A stretch of 64,000 nucleotides of DNA. It comes from CAZTHL01 sp964613585 (lineage in GTDB: Bacteria; Pseudomonadota; Alphaproteobacteria; DSM-16000; Inquilinaceae). Positions within the stretch are counted from its first letter, which is position 1; each line of letters starts with the position of its first letter. Below the pieces are notes generated by a model. The model was not told the origin of the DNA. It searched no databases and saw only the letters and a program-made list of their open reading frames with translations. The stretch is taken from assembly GCA_964613585.1 (NCBI GenBank), contig CAZTHL010000001.1, positions 1-64,000 of the forward strand, given 5' to 3'. Below are positions 24,018 through 32,652 of this stretch, in pieces. Made by a program: the position numbers and the translations under genes.

Positions 24018-25093
24018 CGATGAGCCTGTTCGATCGATGGCTCAGCCTGTGGGTGGGCTTGTGCATCCTGGCGGGGATCGGCCTCGGTACCGCCGTGCCG
24101 GGGCTGTTCGCGACCTTGAGCGCGCTCGAGGTGGCCGGCGTCAATCTCGTGGTCGCAGTGCTCATCTGGGTAATGATCTACCCGATGATGGTCAACGTCG
24201 ACTTCTCCTCGCTGCGCCGCATCGGCCAGAAGCCGAAGGGACTGTGCATCACGCTCGTGGTCAACTGGCTCATCAAGCCGTTCACCATGGCCGGCCTTGG
24301 CGTGCTGTTCTTCGAGGTGGTGTTCCGTGACCTGATCGATCCGCAGACCGCCAAGGAGTACATCGCCGGCCTGATCCTGCTGGGGGCTGCTCCGTGCACG
24401 GCCATGGTCTTTGTCTGGAGCCACCTGACCAGGGGTGATGCCGCCTACACGCTGGTCCAGGTATCGGTGAACGATGTCATCATGGTCGTGGCGTTCGCCC
24501 CGATCGTCGCTCTGCTGCTTGGCGTCACCGACATCACGGTGCCTTGGAGCACACTGCTGTTCTCTGTTGCGCTCTATGTGGTGATCCCGCTCGGCGCCGG
24601 GGCCGCGACCCGACGTGCGCTGATGGTCGACGGCGGGCCCGAGCGGGTGGAGCGGTTCGTCGGACGCTTGAAGCCCTTTGCCATCCTCGGGCTGCTCGCG
24701 ACCGTGGTGCTGCTGTTCGGCTTCCAGGGCGAGCGGATCCTCGAGGACCCCCTGGTGATCGGGCTGATCGCGGTGCCCTTGCTGGTCCAGACCTATGGCA
24801 TCTTTGCCATCGCCTATGCCTGGGGCGTGCTTTGGCGGGTGCCGTTCTCGATCGCCGCGCCGGCGGCCATGATCGGCACCTCCAACTTCTTCGAGCTGGC
24901 CGTCGCTGTCGCAATCGGCCTGTTCGGCCTCGAGTCCGGGGCGGCGCTGGCCACGGTGGTCGGCGTGCTGGTGGAGGTGCCGGTCATGCTGTCCCTGGTC
25001 GCCTTCGCCAATCGGACCCGGCACTGGTTCCCCGAGGCAGCGGCACAGGCGCAGCCGGCGGTGCAACCGGCGCAGGTCTCCGGCACCCCGTAG
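24014..25093 (+). CDS. acr3: Arsenite efflux transporter, ACR3 family
   Basis: The 359-residue membrane protein exports arsenite. It shows about ten hydrophobic segments, the ACR3 phrase LILLGAAPCTAMVFVWSHL with the essential cysteine, and GTSNFFELAVAVAIG in the late part. The first ATG overlaps the arsC stop (ATGA); a second ATG at 24020 is also possible. The C-terminal tail is rich in alanine and glutamine. It completes a three-gene arsenic resistance operon. Confidence 0.92.
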   Translation: MTMSLFDRWLSLWVGLCILAGIGLGTAVPGLFATLSALEVAGVNLVVAVLIWVMIYPMMVNVDFSSLRRIGQKPKGLCITLVVNWLIKPFTMAGLGVLFFEVVFRDLIDPQTAKEYIAGLILLGAAPCTAMVFVWSHLTRGDAAYTLVQVSVNDVIMVVAFAPIVALLLGVTDITVPWSTLLFSVALYVVIPLGAGAATRRALMVDGGPERVERFVGRLKPFAILGLLATVVLLFGFQGERILEDPLVIGLIAVPLLVQTYGIFAIAYAWGVLWRVPFSIAAPAAMIGTSNFFELAVAVAIGLFGLESGAALATVVGVLVEVPVMLSLVAFANRTRHWFPEAAAQAQPAVQPAQVSGTP

Positions 25094-25268
25094 CAGAGGG
25101 TCGCGTGCGCCGGCGGACGGTCTCGCGCGCATCGCGGGTCCGTGCAACGGCCCGTTGCCCACAAGCTGCTCGACCTCGGGGCTCGTCTGCGCTCCCGCCG
25201 CCGTGGATCGCGGTCCGGCGCGTCCCAGATAAGAGAATGGGGTTCGCGCCAGCTAAGGAGGTGGGGTC

Positions 25269-25736
25269 ATGGCCGAGGCGATGTTTGGGGCCGGCTGCTT
25301 CTGGGGAGTGGAGACGGCATTCCGCAAGCTGCCCGGGGTCACCGACGTGACGGTGGGGTATTCGGGCGGCACGGTGGCCAATCCGACTTACGAGCAGGTG
25401 TGCAGCAAGACCACCGGGCATGCCGAGGTGGTGCGTGTCGAGTACGATCCCCAGAGGATCACCTACGAGCAGCTTCTCGACCGGTTCTGGGAGATCCATG
25501 ATCCAACCCAAGTGAACCGGCAGGGCCCGGACATCGGCACACAGTACCGCTCGGCGATCTTCTATTATTCGCCGGAGCAGGAGGCCGCGGCGCGGCGTTC
25601 CAAGGAGGCGCTCGAGCAGAGCGGTCGGCTGCGGCGGCCGGTGGCGACCGAGATCACCGCCGCCGGCCCATTCTACCGGGGCGAGGAGTATCATCAGCGC
25701 TACTTCGAGAAGCGCGGCCTCGCCGCCGGCCACTGA
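25269..25736 (+). CDS. msrA: Peptide-methionine (S)-S-oxide reductase
   Basis: The 155-residue protein has the MsrA active site GAGCFWG with the catalytic cysteine at residue 10, followed by VTVGYSGG, NPTYEQVCSKTTGHAEVV and GTQYRSAIF. It repairs methionine sulfoxide in oxidised proteins using thioredoxin. The ATG has an AAGGAGG ribosome binding site. It lies 175 bases after acr3 on the same strand, probably as its own unit, and adds to the redox theme of this region. Confidence 0.93.
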   Translation: MAEAMFGAGCFWGVETAFRKLPGVTDVTVGYSGGTVANPTYEQVCSKTTGHAEVVRVEYDPQRITYEQLLDRFWEIHDPTQVNRQGPDIGTQYRSAIFYYSPEQEAAARRSKEALEQSGRLRRPVATEITAAGPFYRGEEYHQRYFEKRGLAAGH

Positions 25737-25772
25737 TGCCGGCGAGTCAATGACGTCAGTGATTGGCGAACC

Positions 25773-25792
25773 ACGGCGCGCCCGGGCGCCGT
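25773..25792. terminator. GC-rich hairpin after msrA
   Basis: Perfect 7-bp arms ACGGCGC and GCGCCGT flank a 6-base loop, 36 bases after the msrA stop codon. No T-tract follows, so intrinsic termination is uncertain. Confidence 0.3.
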
Positions 25793-25972
25793 AGGGTCGG
25801 CGGGCGCGCCGTCAGCCGAGCCGACGGGTCCTCTCGTCGGCTCGACGGCATGAGGCGCTTGGCGAAGGGGATCGGGCGGGCCGGCGTCGGGTGGGCTGTC
25901 GGGAACCGGGTCCGCGGTCGACGGCTTGCCAGGGCGACCCCGTTCGGGACCGCATCAGGGAGGATCGCTGCC

Positions 25973-27430
25973 GTGGATGATGCCGCTGTCCATCTGCTCC
26001 GTCAGCACTGCTATGTTGCCGGGGACTGGGTGGCCGCCGAGGATGGGGCCACCCTCGAGGTCACCGACCCGGCGACGGGCGAGCTTCTGGGCACGGTGCC
26101 GGACTGCGGAGCGCGGGAGACCCGGCGGGCGATCGAGGCGGCCGAGCGGGCCTGGCCCGATTGGCGGTCGCGCCCGGCAAAGGAGCGTGCCGCCCTCCTG
26201 CGCCGCTGGTACGAGCTTGTCCTGGCGAACCAGGAGGAGCTGGCGCGCTTGATGACCCTGGAGCAGGGCAAGCCGCTCGCCGAATCGCGCGGCGAGATCG
26301 CCTACGCCGCCAGCTTCATCGAGTGGTTCGCCGAGGAGGGCAAGCGCATCTATGGCGACACCATTCCGAGCCCGCTCGGCGATCGCCGGATCCTCGTAAT
26401 CAAGCAGCCGGTGGGTGTCTGCGCGGCGATCACGCCCTGGAACTTTCCGGCCGCCATGATCACCCGCAAGGCCGGTCCGGCGCTCGCCGCCGGCTGCCCC
26501 ATGGTGGTGAAGCCTGCCTCGCAGACGCCATTCTCGGCCCTGGCCCTGGCCGCGCTGGCGGAGCAGGCCGGCCTGCCCCAAGGGGTGCTCAGCGTGGTCA
26601 CCGGCTCGGCGAAGGCGATCGGCCGGGAGATGACCGACAACCCTCTGGTGCGCAAGCTCACCTTCACCGGCTCGACCGCGACCGGCAAACTGCTGATGGA
26701 GCGTTGCGCCGGCACGGTCAAGAAGCTCTCCCTCGAGCTCGGCGGCAACGCGCCCTTCATCGTCTTCGACGATGCGGACCTCGACGAGGCGGTGGCCGGG
26801 GCGATCGCCTCGAAGTACCGCAACATGGGGCAGACTTGCGTTTGCGCCAATCGCCTGCTCGTGCAGGACGGCATCTACGAGGCGTTCGCGGCCCGGCTGC
26901 GCGACGCCGTCGGCGCCCTCAAGGTCGCGCCGGGGCTGGAGGAGGGCGCCCAGCAGGGGCCGCTCATCGACACCGCGGCCGTGATGAAGGTGGAGGATCA
27001 TATCGCCGATGCGCTTGGCAAGGGGGCGCGGGTGGTGGTCGGCGGCCGGCGCCACAGCCGGGGCGGCACCTTCTTCGAGCCGACGGTGCTGATCGAGGTG
27101 CCACCCAGCGCCAAGGTGATGCATGAGGAGACCTTCGGCCCGGTGGCGCCACTGTTCCGCTTTGTCGACGAGACCCAGGCCATCGCGCTGGCCAATGACA
27201 CGGCCCTCGGCCTTGCCGCCTACTTCTACAGCCGCGATGTCGGCCGTGTCTGGCGAGTCGCCGAGGGTCTGGAATACGGCATCGTCGGCATCAACACCGG
27301 TCTCATCTCGACCGAGGTGGCTCCCTTCGGCGGCTTCAAGGAGTCCGGCATCGGCCGTGAGGGGTCACGGTACGGGATCGAAGAATACTTGGAGATCAAA
27401 TATTTGAGCATGGCCGGCCTGTCGCGCTGA
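25973..27430 (+). CDS. gabD: NAD(P)-dependent succinate-semialdehyde dehydrogenase type
   Basis: The 485-residue aldehyde dehydrogenase begins at a GTG (25973) with an AGGGAGG ribosome binding site; the frame is open further upstream but that part is not family sequence. Catalytic residues are C289 (MGQTCVCANR) and E255 (SLELGGNAP), and FTGSTATGK is the nucleotide-binding turn. The doubled cysteine TCVC and the GKRIYGDTIPSP stretch are typical of GabD. It would oxidise succinate semialdehyde to succinate, the last step of GABA and putrescine breakdown, although it lies 8 kb from the polyamine island. Confidence 0.87.
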   Translation: MDDAAVHLLRQHCYVAGDWVAAEDGATLEVTDPATGELLGTVPDCGARETRRAIEAAERAWPDWRSRPAKERAALLRRWYELVLANQEELARLMTLEQGKPLAESRGEIAYAASFIEWFAEEGKRIYGDTIPSPLGDRRILVIKQPVGVCAAITPWNFPAAMITRKAGPALAAGCPMVVKPASQTPFSALALAALAEQAGLPQGVLSVVTGSAKAIGREMTDNPLVRKLTFTGSTATGKLLMERCAGTVKKLSLELGGNAPFIVFDDADLDEAVAGAIASKYRNMGQTCVCANRLLVQDGIYEAFAARLRDAVGALKVAPGLEEGAQQGPLIDTAAVMKVEDHIADALGKGARVVVGGRRHSRGGTFFEPTVLIEVPPSAKVMHEETFGPVAPLFRFVDETQAIALANDTALGLAAYFYSRDVGRVWRVAEGLEYGIVGINTGLISTEVAPFGGFKESGIGREGSRYGIEEYLEIKYLSMAGLSR

Positions 27431-27534
27431 GGCCGGTGCGCGCCGATACCCGGCCGGGCTCGGCCTGCGGCATTCCGTCAGGCAGCATTAAGGGTGACCT
27501 TGGTGTGTCTTCCTCACCGGGCTGATGTAAAATC

Positions 27535-27562
27535 TTGAGACCACCAAGTGTGGTTGCATATT
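27535..27562 (+). promoter_or_regulatory. Candidate promoter of the glutathione-reductase-like gene
   Basis: TTGAGA at 27535-27540 and CATATT at 27557-27562 are 16 bases apart. The spacer holds an inverted repeat ACCAC-CAAGT-GTGGT (27540-27554) that could be a regulator site. The AT-rich boxes stand out from the GC-rich context, and the gene starts 68 bases downstream. Confidence 0.45.
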
Positions 27563-27630
27563 AAGGGGATTGAAAGAACGCCGCCGTCGGCGCGGCCGTG
27601 CCGAGGGCGATCAGAGAAGCGCGAGGGGTC

Positions 27631-29016
27631 ATGGGTGGCTACGATTTTGATTACTTCGTGATCGGCGCCGGGTCGGGGGGAACCCGTTCCGCTCGTATCG
27701 CGGCCAACCACGGCGCGCGGGTAGCCATCGCCGAGGGCCGCCATCTCGGCGGCACCTGCGTCAACGTCGGCTGCGTTCCGAAGAAGCTCATGGCCTATGC
27801 CGCCCATTTCGCCCAGGATTTCGAGGATGCCGCCGGCTATGGCTGGAGCGTCGGGCCGCGCTGGCACGACTGGACCCGTCTCATCGAGAACAAGGACAGC
27901 GAGATCGGCCGGCTGAACGAAGTCTACCGCAATCTTCTGGAGGTCTCCGGCTGTCGGGTGTTTCGGGATCGCGCGTCTTTGCTTGACCCGCACACGGTCC
28001 AGGTCGGCGACCAGCGCTTCACGGCGGACACGATCCTGATCGCGACGGGCGGCCATCCACTGCTGCCGGACATCCCCGGCGGCCATGAGCTGGGCAAGAC
28101 CTCCGATGACATGTTCTCCCTGAAGGACATGCCGCAGCGGGTGGTGGTGGTCGGCGGCGGCTACATCGGCGTGGAATTCGCCAACATCTTCCACGGCCTG
28201 GGCGCCGACGTCACCCAGGTTCATCGCGGCACCCTTCTGCTGCGTGGCTTCGACGACGACGTCCGCTCCTGTCTGGGCGAGGAGATGAAGCGCGCGGGGA
28301 TCAAGCTGCGCTTCAACGCGCGGGTCACCCGGGTCGAGCAGGGCAGCACCTGCATTCTGGTGGAGTTGCGCGACGGCTTCATCATTGAGACCGACATGGT
28401 GCTGTTCGCGCTGGGCCGGGAGCCGAACACCACCGGACTGAACCTCGAGACCGTCGGCGTGCGCACCAGGGACAACGGCGGCATCCTGGTGGACGAGGAG
28501 TATCGCACCTCCGTCGACAACATCTATGCCGTGGGCGACGTCACGGCACGGGTCCAACTGACCCCGGTGGCCATCGCTGAAGGGCACGCCCTGGCCGACC
28601 GGCTGTTCGGTAACAAGCCGCGCTCGATCTCCTACCGGAACATTCCGACCGCCGTGTTCTCGACCCCGCCCATCGGCACCGTCGGCATGACGGAGGCCGA
28701 GGCGCGGCGGCAGCTCGGCGCCGTCGACGTGTATCACTCGATGTTCCGGCCGATGAAGCACACCCTCTCCGGCCGTCGGGAGCGGACCATGATGAAGCTG
28801 GTGGTCGAGCGGGCCAGCGACCGGGTGCTCGGCTGCCACATGGTCGGGATGGACGCGCCGGAAATCATCCAGGGTTTTGCGGTCGCGCTCAACTGCGGTG
28901 TGACCAAGGCGCAGATGGACTGCACTATAGGTCTTCATCCCACTGCCGCCGAAGAGTTTGTCACCATGCGCACCAAGTCGCCCGATCCGGAAGAGGAGCA
29001 TGAAGCCGCCGAATAG
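27631..29016 (+). CDS. gor: Glutathione-disulfide reductase
   Basis: The 461-residue flavoenzyme has the FAD motif GAGSGG (residues 12-17), the redox-active disulfide C43/C48 in GGTCVNVGCVPKK, an NAD(P)-binding segment VVVGGGYIGVEFANIF, the YAVGDVT segment and the C-terminal active-site histidine in IGLHPTAAEEF. The motif pattern fits alphaproteobacterial glutathione reductases. I start at the ATG at 27631 with GCGAGGGG before it rather than at an upstream GTG. It would keep glutathione reduced, useful for arsenate and copper stress handled by its neighbours. Confidence 0.88.
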   Translation: MGGYDFDYFVIGAGSGGTRSARIAANHGARVAIAEGRHLGGTCVNVGCVPKKLMAYAAHFAQDFEDAAGYGWSVGPRWHDWTRLIENKDSEIGRLNEVYRNLLEVSGCRVFRDRASLLDPHTVQVGDQRFTADTILIATGGHPLLPDIPGGHELGKTSDDMFSLKDMPQRVVVVGGGYIGVEFANIFHGLGADVTQVHRGTLLLRGFDDDVRSCLGEEMKRAGIKLRFNARVTRVEQGSTCILVELRDGFIIETDMVLFALGREPNTTGLNLETVGVRTRDNGGILVDEEYRTSVDNIYAVGDVTARVQLTPVAIAEGHALADRLFGNKPRSISYRNIPTAVFSTPPIGTVGMTEAEARRQLGAVDVYHSMFRPMKHTLSGRRERTMMKLVVERASDRVLGCHMVGMDAPEIIQGFAVALNCGVTKAQMDCTIGLHPTAAEEFVTMRTKSPDPEEEHEAAE

Positions 29017-29164
29017 GGGGACGTCATTGGCCACCGCTGAAAGGTCAAGGTGACGAGCATTTTGGCGTAATTGCAGATACTGCGCTCCCGTCATTTCTTT
29101 AATGGATTGGCAAGGCCCTGGCGCCACATTCCTCGCGCGGCGTCTTCAGCGGGGAGGAACCAGG

Positions 29165-29464
29165 GTGAAAGCCGGCACGCCATTATCGGTCACGAGTCAG
29201 CAGTGCCTCAGCGACGCCGATCAGATGCGGCTCGTCGCCACCGTCTACCGCGCCGGGCTGAACGCCGGTGGCGATGAGGTTACCGCGTATTTCGACGCGC
29301 TCGAGGCCTACAAGAAGCTGATCCCACAGGCCCTGCACCCGTTCGCCACCCGACGCACGGCGGAGCTGTTGGCCCGCGCCCACGAGACGTCGCCCGGCTG
29401 GATTGCCCGCGTTCCGGATCAGGGACCGAGATCTGAGAGCCGCGTGCGGCGGTTCCCGGCATAG
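29165..29464 (+). CDS. Hypothetical protein
   Basis: This 99-residue frame starts at a GTG with GGGGAGGAA five bases upstream. The middle part (residues about 17-77) looks like a helical protein, DADQMRLVATVYRAGLNAGG then YFDALEAYKKLIPQALHPF; the last 20 residues are arginine-rich. There is no signal peptide, membrane segment or known motif. I do not recognise the family. It follows the glutathione reductase gene at 148 bases and is convergent with the DoxX gene. Confidence 0.45.
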   Translation: MKAGTPLSVTSQQCLSDADQMRLVATVYRAGLNAGGDEVTAYFDALEAYKKLIPQALHPFATRRTAELLARAHETSPGWIARVPDQGPRSESRVRRFPA

Positions 29465-29578
29465 CGGCATGGCTCCCAGGCTCGTGCGCCAACCCTTTCG
29501 CCCTCGCTCTCCCGGGGCTGCGTCATCCGATGAGGGGAGCGCAGGTATGGAAGAGCGGGGCGAGCGGGCCGGGGTGGC

Positions 29579-30193
29579 TCAGAAGACCCAGTTGCCAAAC
29601 CAATTGATCACGTCGGCCTTCTCGAGAAGCACGATGCCCAGGAACAGGCTGACCACGGCAATGGCGACATGGCCGCCCGGCTCCTCGGCGGCGCTCTGGT
29701 CGCCGGTGGCCTTGCGGATCGCGTAGTCAACGGACAGCCAGCCGGGACCGGCAAGGGCAATGAGCAGCCCCACGGCGATCCACGGGATCTGCTCGGCCGG
29801 CAGCGCGAAGGCGCCGCCGATGACAAGCAGGATCACCGCGGACATCACGGCGAGGCCAAGCGCCGCCAAGCGGCCGAGCAGGCCGATGACGAGCAGGACC
29901 GGCAGCAGCAGTTCCAGCCCGGTGGTCAACTGCGCCGCCAGGGTCGGCGGCAGCAGTGGCAGCGGATGCTCGAACTCGAACAGGAAGCTCTGCGAGCTCC
30001 AGCTGTTGATGCGCCCAATGCCGGAATTGAGGAACGGCAAGGCCAGATAGAACCGGGCGATCACCATCAGGCCGGAGATCATCCCGTTCCATTCGGCCGG
30101 CAGCCGGTTCAGCACGCCGCCGCCAAAGAGGACGGTCAAGAGGGCGTTGGAGGACCGCCCGGCATAGCCGGCGGCTGAGCTGTAGTCGGTCAT
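29579..30193 (-). CDS. bufD: DoxX-family membrane protein of the bufferin operon (BufD)
   Basis: The 204-residue protein has about four to five membrane segments. They include LMVIARFYLALPFLNSG near residue 45 and the DoxX phrases TGLELLLPVLLVIGLLGR and WLSVDYAIRKATG. DoxX proteins are the usual fourth partner of bufA-bufB-bufC operons. The order here is exactly bufA-bufB-bufC-doxX on the minus strand, with 25 bases between this gene and bufC. A role in membrane handling of the metal or in electron transfer has been suggested for the family; nothing in the sequence decides it. The ATG at 30193 is chosen over the upstream extension. Confidence 0.82.
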   Translation of the reverse strand: MTDYSSAAGYAGRSSNALLTVLFGGGVLNRLPAEWNGMISGLMVIARFYLALPFLNSGIGRINSWSSQSFLFEFEHPLPLLPPTLAAQLTTGLELLLPVLLVIGLLGRLAALGLAVMSAVILLVIGGAFALPAEQIPWIAVGLLIALAGPGWLSVDYAIRKATGDQSAAEEPGGHVAIAVVSLFLGIVLLEKADVINWFGNWVF

Positions 30194-30218
30194 CGGGACC
30201 CCTCTTCTGCCAGGAGCT

Positions 30219-30989
30219 TCAAAGCGTGAAGCCGGCGAACGTTCCATGGGTGAGGTGGGCGAGAAGGGCGCCCTCCAGATCGAAGCCCGGCTCCGCCTCC
30301 GCGGCGGCGTCCGCTGCTTCGGCCAGGGTGTTGGCGCCGTCCAGATGCAGAAGCAACGCCCAATCTCCGGGAGTGACAGCCCGCATCTCGACGGTCATGG
30401 CCGGGCGGGTCACCAGGATTTGCTCGGCCTCCCCCGCGCGGGCGGCCTCATCGGTCGCCTCGTGGCCCGACGGTGCCTGGCACGCGGCGCGGATCCGGCT
30501 GATCGGATAGGGAGACGCGACGAGACATACCGCAGGATGCAGGTGAAAGCGCAGCTGCGGATACCGATCCGGGGCCACCGGGTGAAGAGCCTGGGGCGCG
30601 AGCGGCTCGACATCCTCGGCGAAGTACGCCTCCTTGAGGGCCCATTCGAGGCGGGCGACGTCACCGATCCAGGGACGTGAGCCCAGCGGCGGGAACGTCG
30701 CCAGGAATGACGGGAAGCCGCTGCCATAGGCCAGGAGCTGGGGCCGTGTCGGCGGTGCCGCCCGGATGAAGTCGCGCGCGGCATGGCGGAACGCCGCGTC
30801 GCCCATCAGCCGGTGCGTGGCCGGAAAGGTTGCCTGAAGTGTGCCGACCAGCGAGGCGAAGGTGTTGTTTCGATAGATTCGGAGCCGAAGCTCGGCGGCG
30901 ATCCCGTTGGCCTCGATGCGAGGCGTCACGGCCTCGTCCTCGAAGTCGAGCACCGCGCGCCGGAACGCCTGCTGCATCTCATGCAACAT
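30219..30989 (-). CDS. bufC: BufC-type partner protein (DUF2063, HvfC/BufC N-terminal domain)
   Basis: The 256-residue protein matches DUF2063: an N-terminal helical domain with LRLRIYRNNTFASLVGTLQA, FPATHRLMGDAAFR and FLATFPPLGSRPWIGDVARL (residues about 35-115), then a C-terminal region resembling a peptide-recognition fold. In bufferin systems this protein helps the MNIO enzyme bind the precursor peptide. The gene overlaps the end of bufB by 11 bases, so the two proteins are probably made together. Older DNA-binding annotations of this family rest on weak evidence. Confidence 0.85.
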   Translation of the reverse strand: MLHEMQQAFRRAVLDFEDEAVTPRIEANGIAAELRLRIYRNNTFASLVGTLQATFPATHRLMGDAAFRHAARDFIRAAPPTRPQLLAYGSGFPSFLATFPPLGSRPWIGDVARLEWALKEAYFAEDVEPLAPQALHPVAPDRYPQLRFHLHPAVCLVASPYPISRIRAACQAPSGHEATDEAARAGEAEQILVTRPAMTVEMRAVTPGDWALLLHLDGANTLAEAADAAAEAEPGFDLEGALLAHLTHGTFAGFTL

Positions 30990-31878
30990 GGCCCAGCTCC
31001 CGTCGCCGGCGGACCGCGTCGAGCAGGGTGTCCGCCTTGCGCGCCTCGGCCAAGAGGACCGGCAGCTCCGGGATCCGTGTATCCCACTCCACCAGGGTCG
31101 GCACCGGCCCCAGCCGGTCCAGCGCTTTGCGGAACAGGGACCAGACCGCCTCGTGGACCGGCGCGCCGTGATCGTCGATCAGGATCGTCTGCTCGTTGAA
31201 CTGCTGTACGAAATGGCCGGCGACGTGGACCTCGCGCACGGACTCAAGCGGCACGGCGTCGAGGTACCGGCCGGCATCGAAGCGATGATTGTGCGCGCTC
31301 ACGTGGATGTTGTTCACGTCGAGCAGCAGGCCGCAGCCGGTGCGCCGGACCGCCTCGGCCATGAACTGCCATTCCGGCATCGTCGATACCCCGAACGCCA
31401 CGTACGAGGAGGGATTCTCCACCAGGATCTGCCGGCCGAAGGTCTCCTGCGCGTGGTCGATGTTCCGGCAGAGCGCCGTTAGGGCCTCCTCGGTGTACGG
31501 CAGCGGCAGCAGGTCGTTCAGATACACCCCGCCGGTCACGCTCCAGGACACATGCTCCGACACCAGCCCGGGCTGGAATCGGTCGAACAGCGCGCGCAGC
31601 CGTGCCAGATGGTCGCGGTCGAGCCCTTCCGCCGAGCCGAGCGAAAGCCCGACGCCATGGCAGCTCAGCGGATAGTCCTGCCGGATGCGCTCGAGGGCGC
31701 GACCGCGCGGACCTCCGGCGCCCAGATAGTTCTCGCTGTGCACCTCCACCCACCCGACAGCGGGCGGGGTGGCGAGAAAATCCGCCACATGGCTGTGACG
31801 GAGACCGATCCCCGCTCGCGCGGGGATCGGATCCGGGCGATCGGTGTCCGCTCGTTCGATGACGGGCACGATCCTCAC
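30979..31878 (-). CDS. bufB: MNIO-family maturase BufB (DUF692)
   Basis: The 299-residue protein belongs to the multinuclear non-heme iron oxidases (DUF692). Likely iron ligands are spread over a TIM-barrel-type order: GIGLRHSHV, VHSENYLG, SCHGVGLS, VSEHVSWS, LVENPSSYV, LLDVNNIHVSAHNH, EVHVAGHF and VEWDTRIPELP. Such enzymes convert cysteines of the precursor into 5-thiooxazoles. I start at a GTG (31878), seven bases after the bufA stop codon; the open frame to 32016 overlaps bufA and is not family-like. Function is strongly supported by the neighbouring precursor and BufC. Confidence 0.88.
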   Translation of the reverse strand: MRIVPVIERADTDRPDPIPARAGIGLRHSHVADFLATPPAVGWVEVHSENYLGAGGPRGRALERIRQDYPLSCHGVGLSLGSAEGLDRDHLARLRALFDRFQPGLVSEHVSWSVTGGVYLNDLLPLPYTEEALTALCRNIDHAQETFGRQILVENPSSYVAFGVSTMPEWQFMAEAVRRTGCGLLLDVNNIHVSAHNHRFDAGRYLDAVPLESVREVHVAGHFVQQFNEQTILIDDHGAPVHEAVWSLFRKALDRLGPVPTLVEWDTRIPELPVLLAEARKADTLLDAVRRRRELGHVA

Positions 31879-31885
31879 GTCCGGC

Positions 31886-32248
31886 TCAGGTGGCGGCGGG
31901 GTCGCTGCCCGGCAGGCCGGGGATCGACTGGCCGGTGCCCTCGGTCGGCTCCAGGGAGCCGAACTCCTCGCAAACCTCCTGGGGCGAGCCCGAGACACCG
32001 GCCTGGGCGATGGCATCCGGCGTCAGCAGCTTCCACTCGCCGCCGTCGAGGTCGACGGTCGACTGGCCGGCGCAGGAATGGGTGCCGGCCGCGTTGGCGC
32101 AATCGTTCTCACCAGCCAGCGCCACGCCGTAGCACTTGACCGGGGACTGGGCAGCCGCCGTGCTGGCGGTGCCGGCGGTGCCGGCGGTGGCCAGCGCCAG
32201 CGCGCCGGCAAGCGCGCTCGCAACGGCCGGGGTCGTCTTGTTGGCCAT
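31886..32248 (-). CDS. bufA: Bufferin precursor peptide (DUF2282, BufA)
   Basis: The 120-residue protein has a Sec-type signal peptide (residues 1 to about 34, ending AAAQ) and the bufferin body VKCYGVALAGENDCAN, HSCAGQSTVDLDGGEWKL. Cysteines are C39, C50, C59 and C93. In characterised bufferins four cysteines are kept and the middle two become thiooxazoles that bind copper in the periplasm. Here the fourth cysteine lies 34 residues after the third, instead of about 20, and is followed by an acidic Gly/Pro-rich tail of 27 residues. It is first in the operon, so the precursor would be the most abundant product. Confidence 0.88.
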   Translation of the reverse strand: MANKTTPAVASALAGALALATAGTAGTASTAAAQSPVKCYGVALAGENDCANAAGTHSCAGQSTVDLDGGEWKLLTPDAIAQAGVSGSPQEVCEEFGSLEPTEGTGQSIPGLPGSDPAAT

Positions 32249-32286
32249 GGGATGTCTCCACCTTGTCCTGTCTCGTCACGGTCCGC

Positions 32287-32323
32287 GTCGCTCCCTCGAT
32301 GGCGGAGCGACCGCCGGTATATA
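32287..32323 (-). promoter_or_regulatory. Leader hairpin and TATATA box upstream of bufA
   Basis: A perfect 8-bp inverted repeat, GTCGCTCC (32287-32294) and GGAGCGAC (32304-32311), lies 39-63 bases before the bufA start. A TATATA box (32318-32323) just upstream of it, read on the minus strand, could be a -10 element. Bufferin operons are often under ECF sigma control; I could not identify a convincing ECF -35 box. The hairpin would be in the mRNA leader. Confidence 0.35.
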
Positions 32324-32652
32324 CAAACGCGACGCAGTTTCAGAAATAACGTCGGCCTGACGAGCCATCACATCGGCGTGAAAGTTTCCTTTTTGCTCAA
32401 CATTTTAGAGCATGCCTCGCGGCCATGGCCAGCGGAGTTGCTGCCGCTGTCGGCGCCACGCGCGGCAGGCTTTTAACCGAATCGTCATCAAGCGGCGGCG
32501 TATCCCGGATACAAGACGGGAGCGCCATCGCGCCAATGGGCGAGAGGTGGTGGAAAACGCCGGCAGGTATCGTTAAGACGGCAGGCGGCAGCGGGCTGAG
32601 CGCCCGGCGGCCGGCTGGCGTCAAGGACCGGATCACCAGGAGGAATCGAAAG

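Noticed and set aside
23894..25162. Open frame of 422 codons antisense to acr3
   Set aside because: The plus strand encodes a full ACR3 protein, and the antisense translation is low-complexity His/Asp/Arg-rich.
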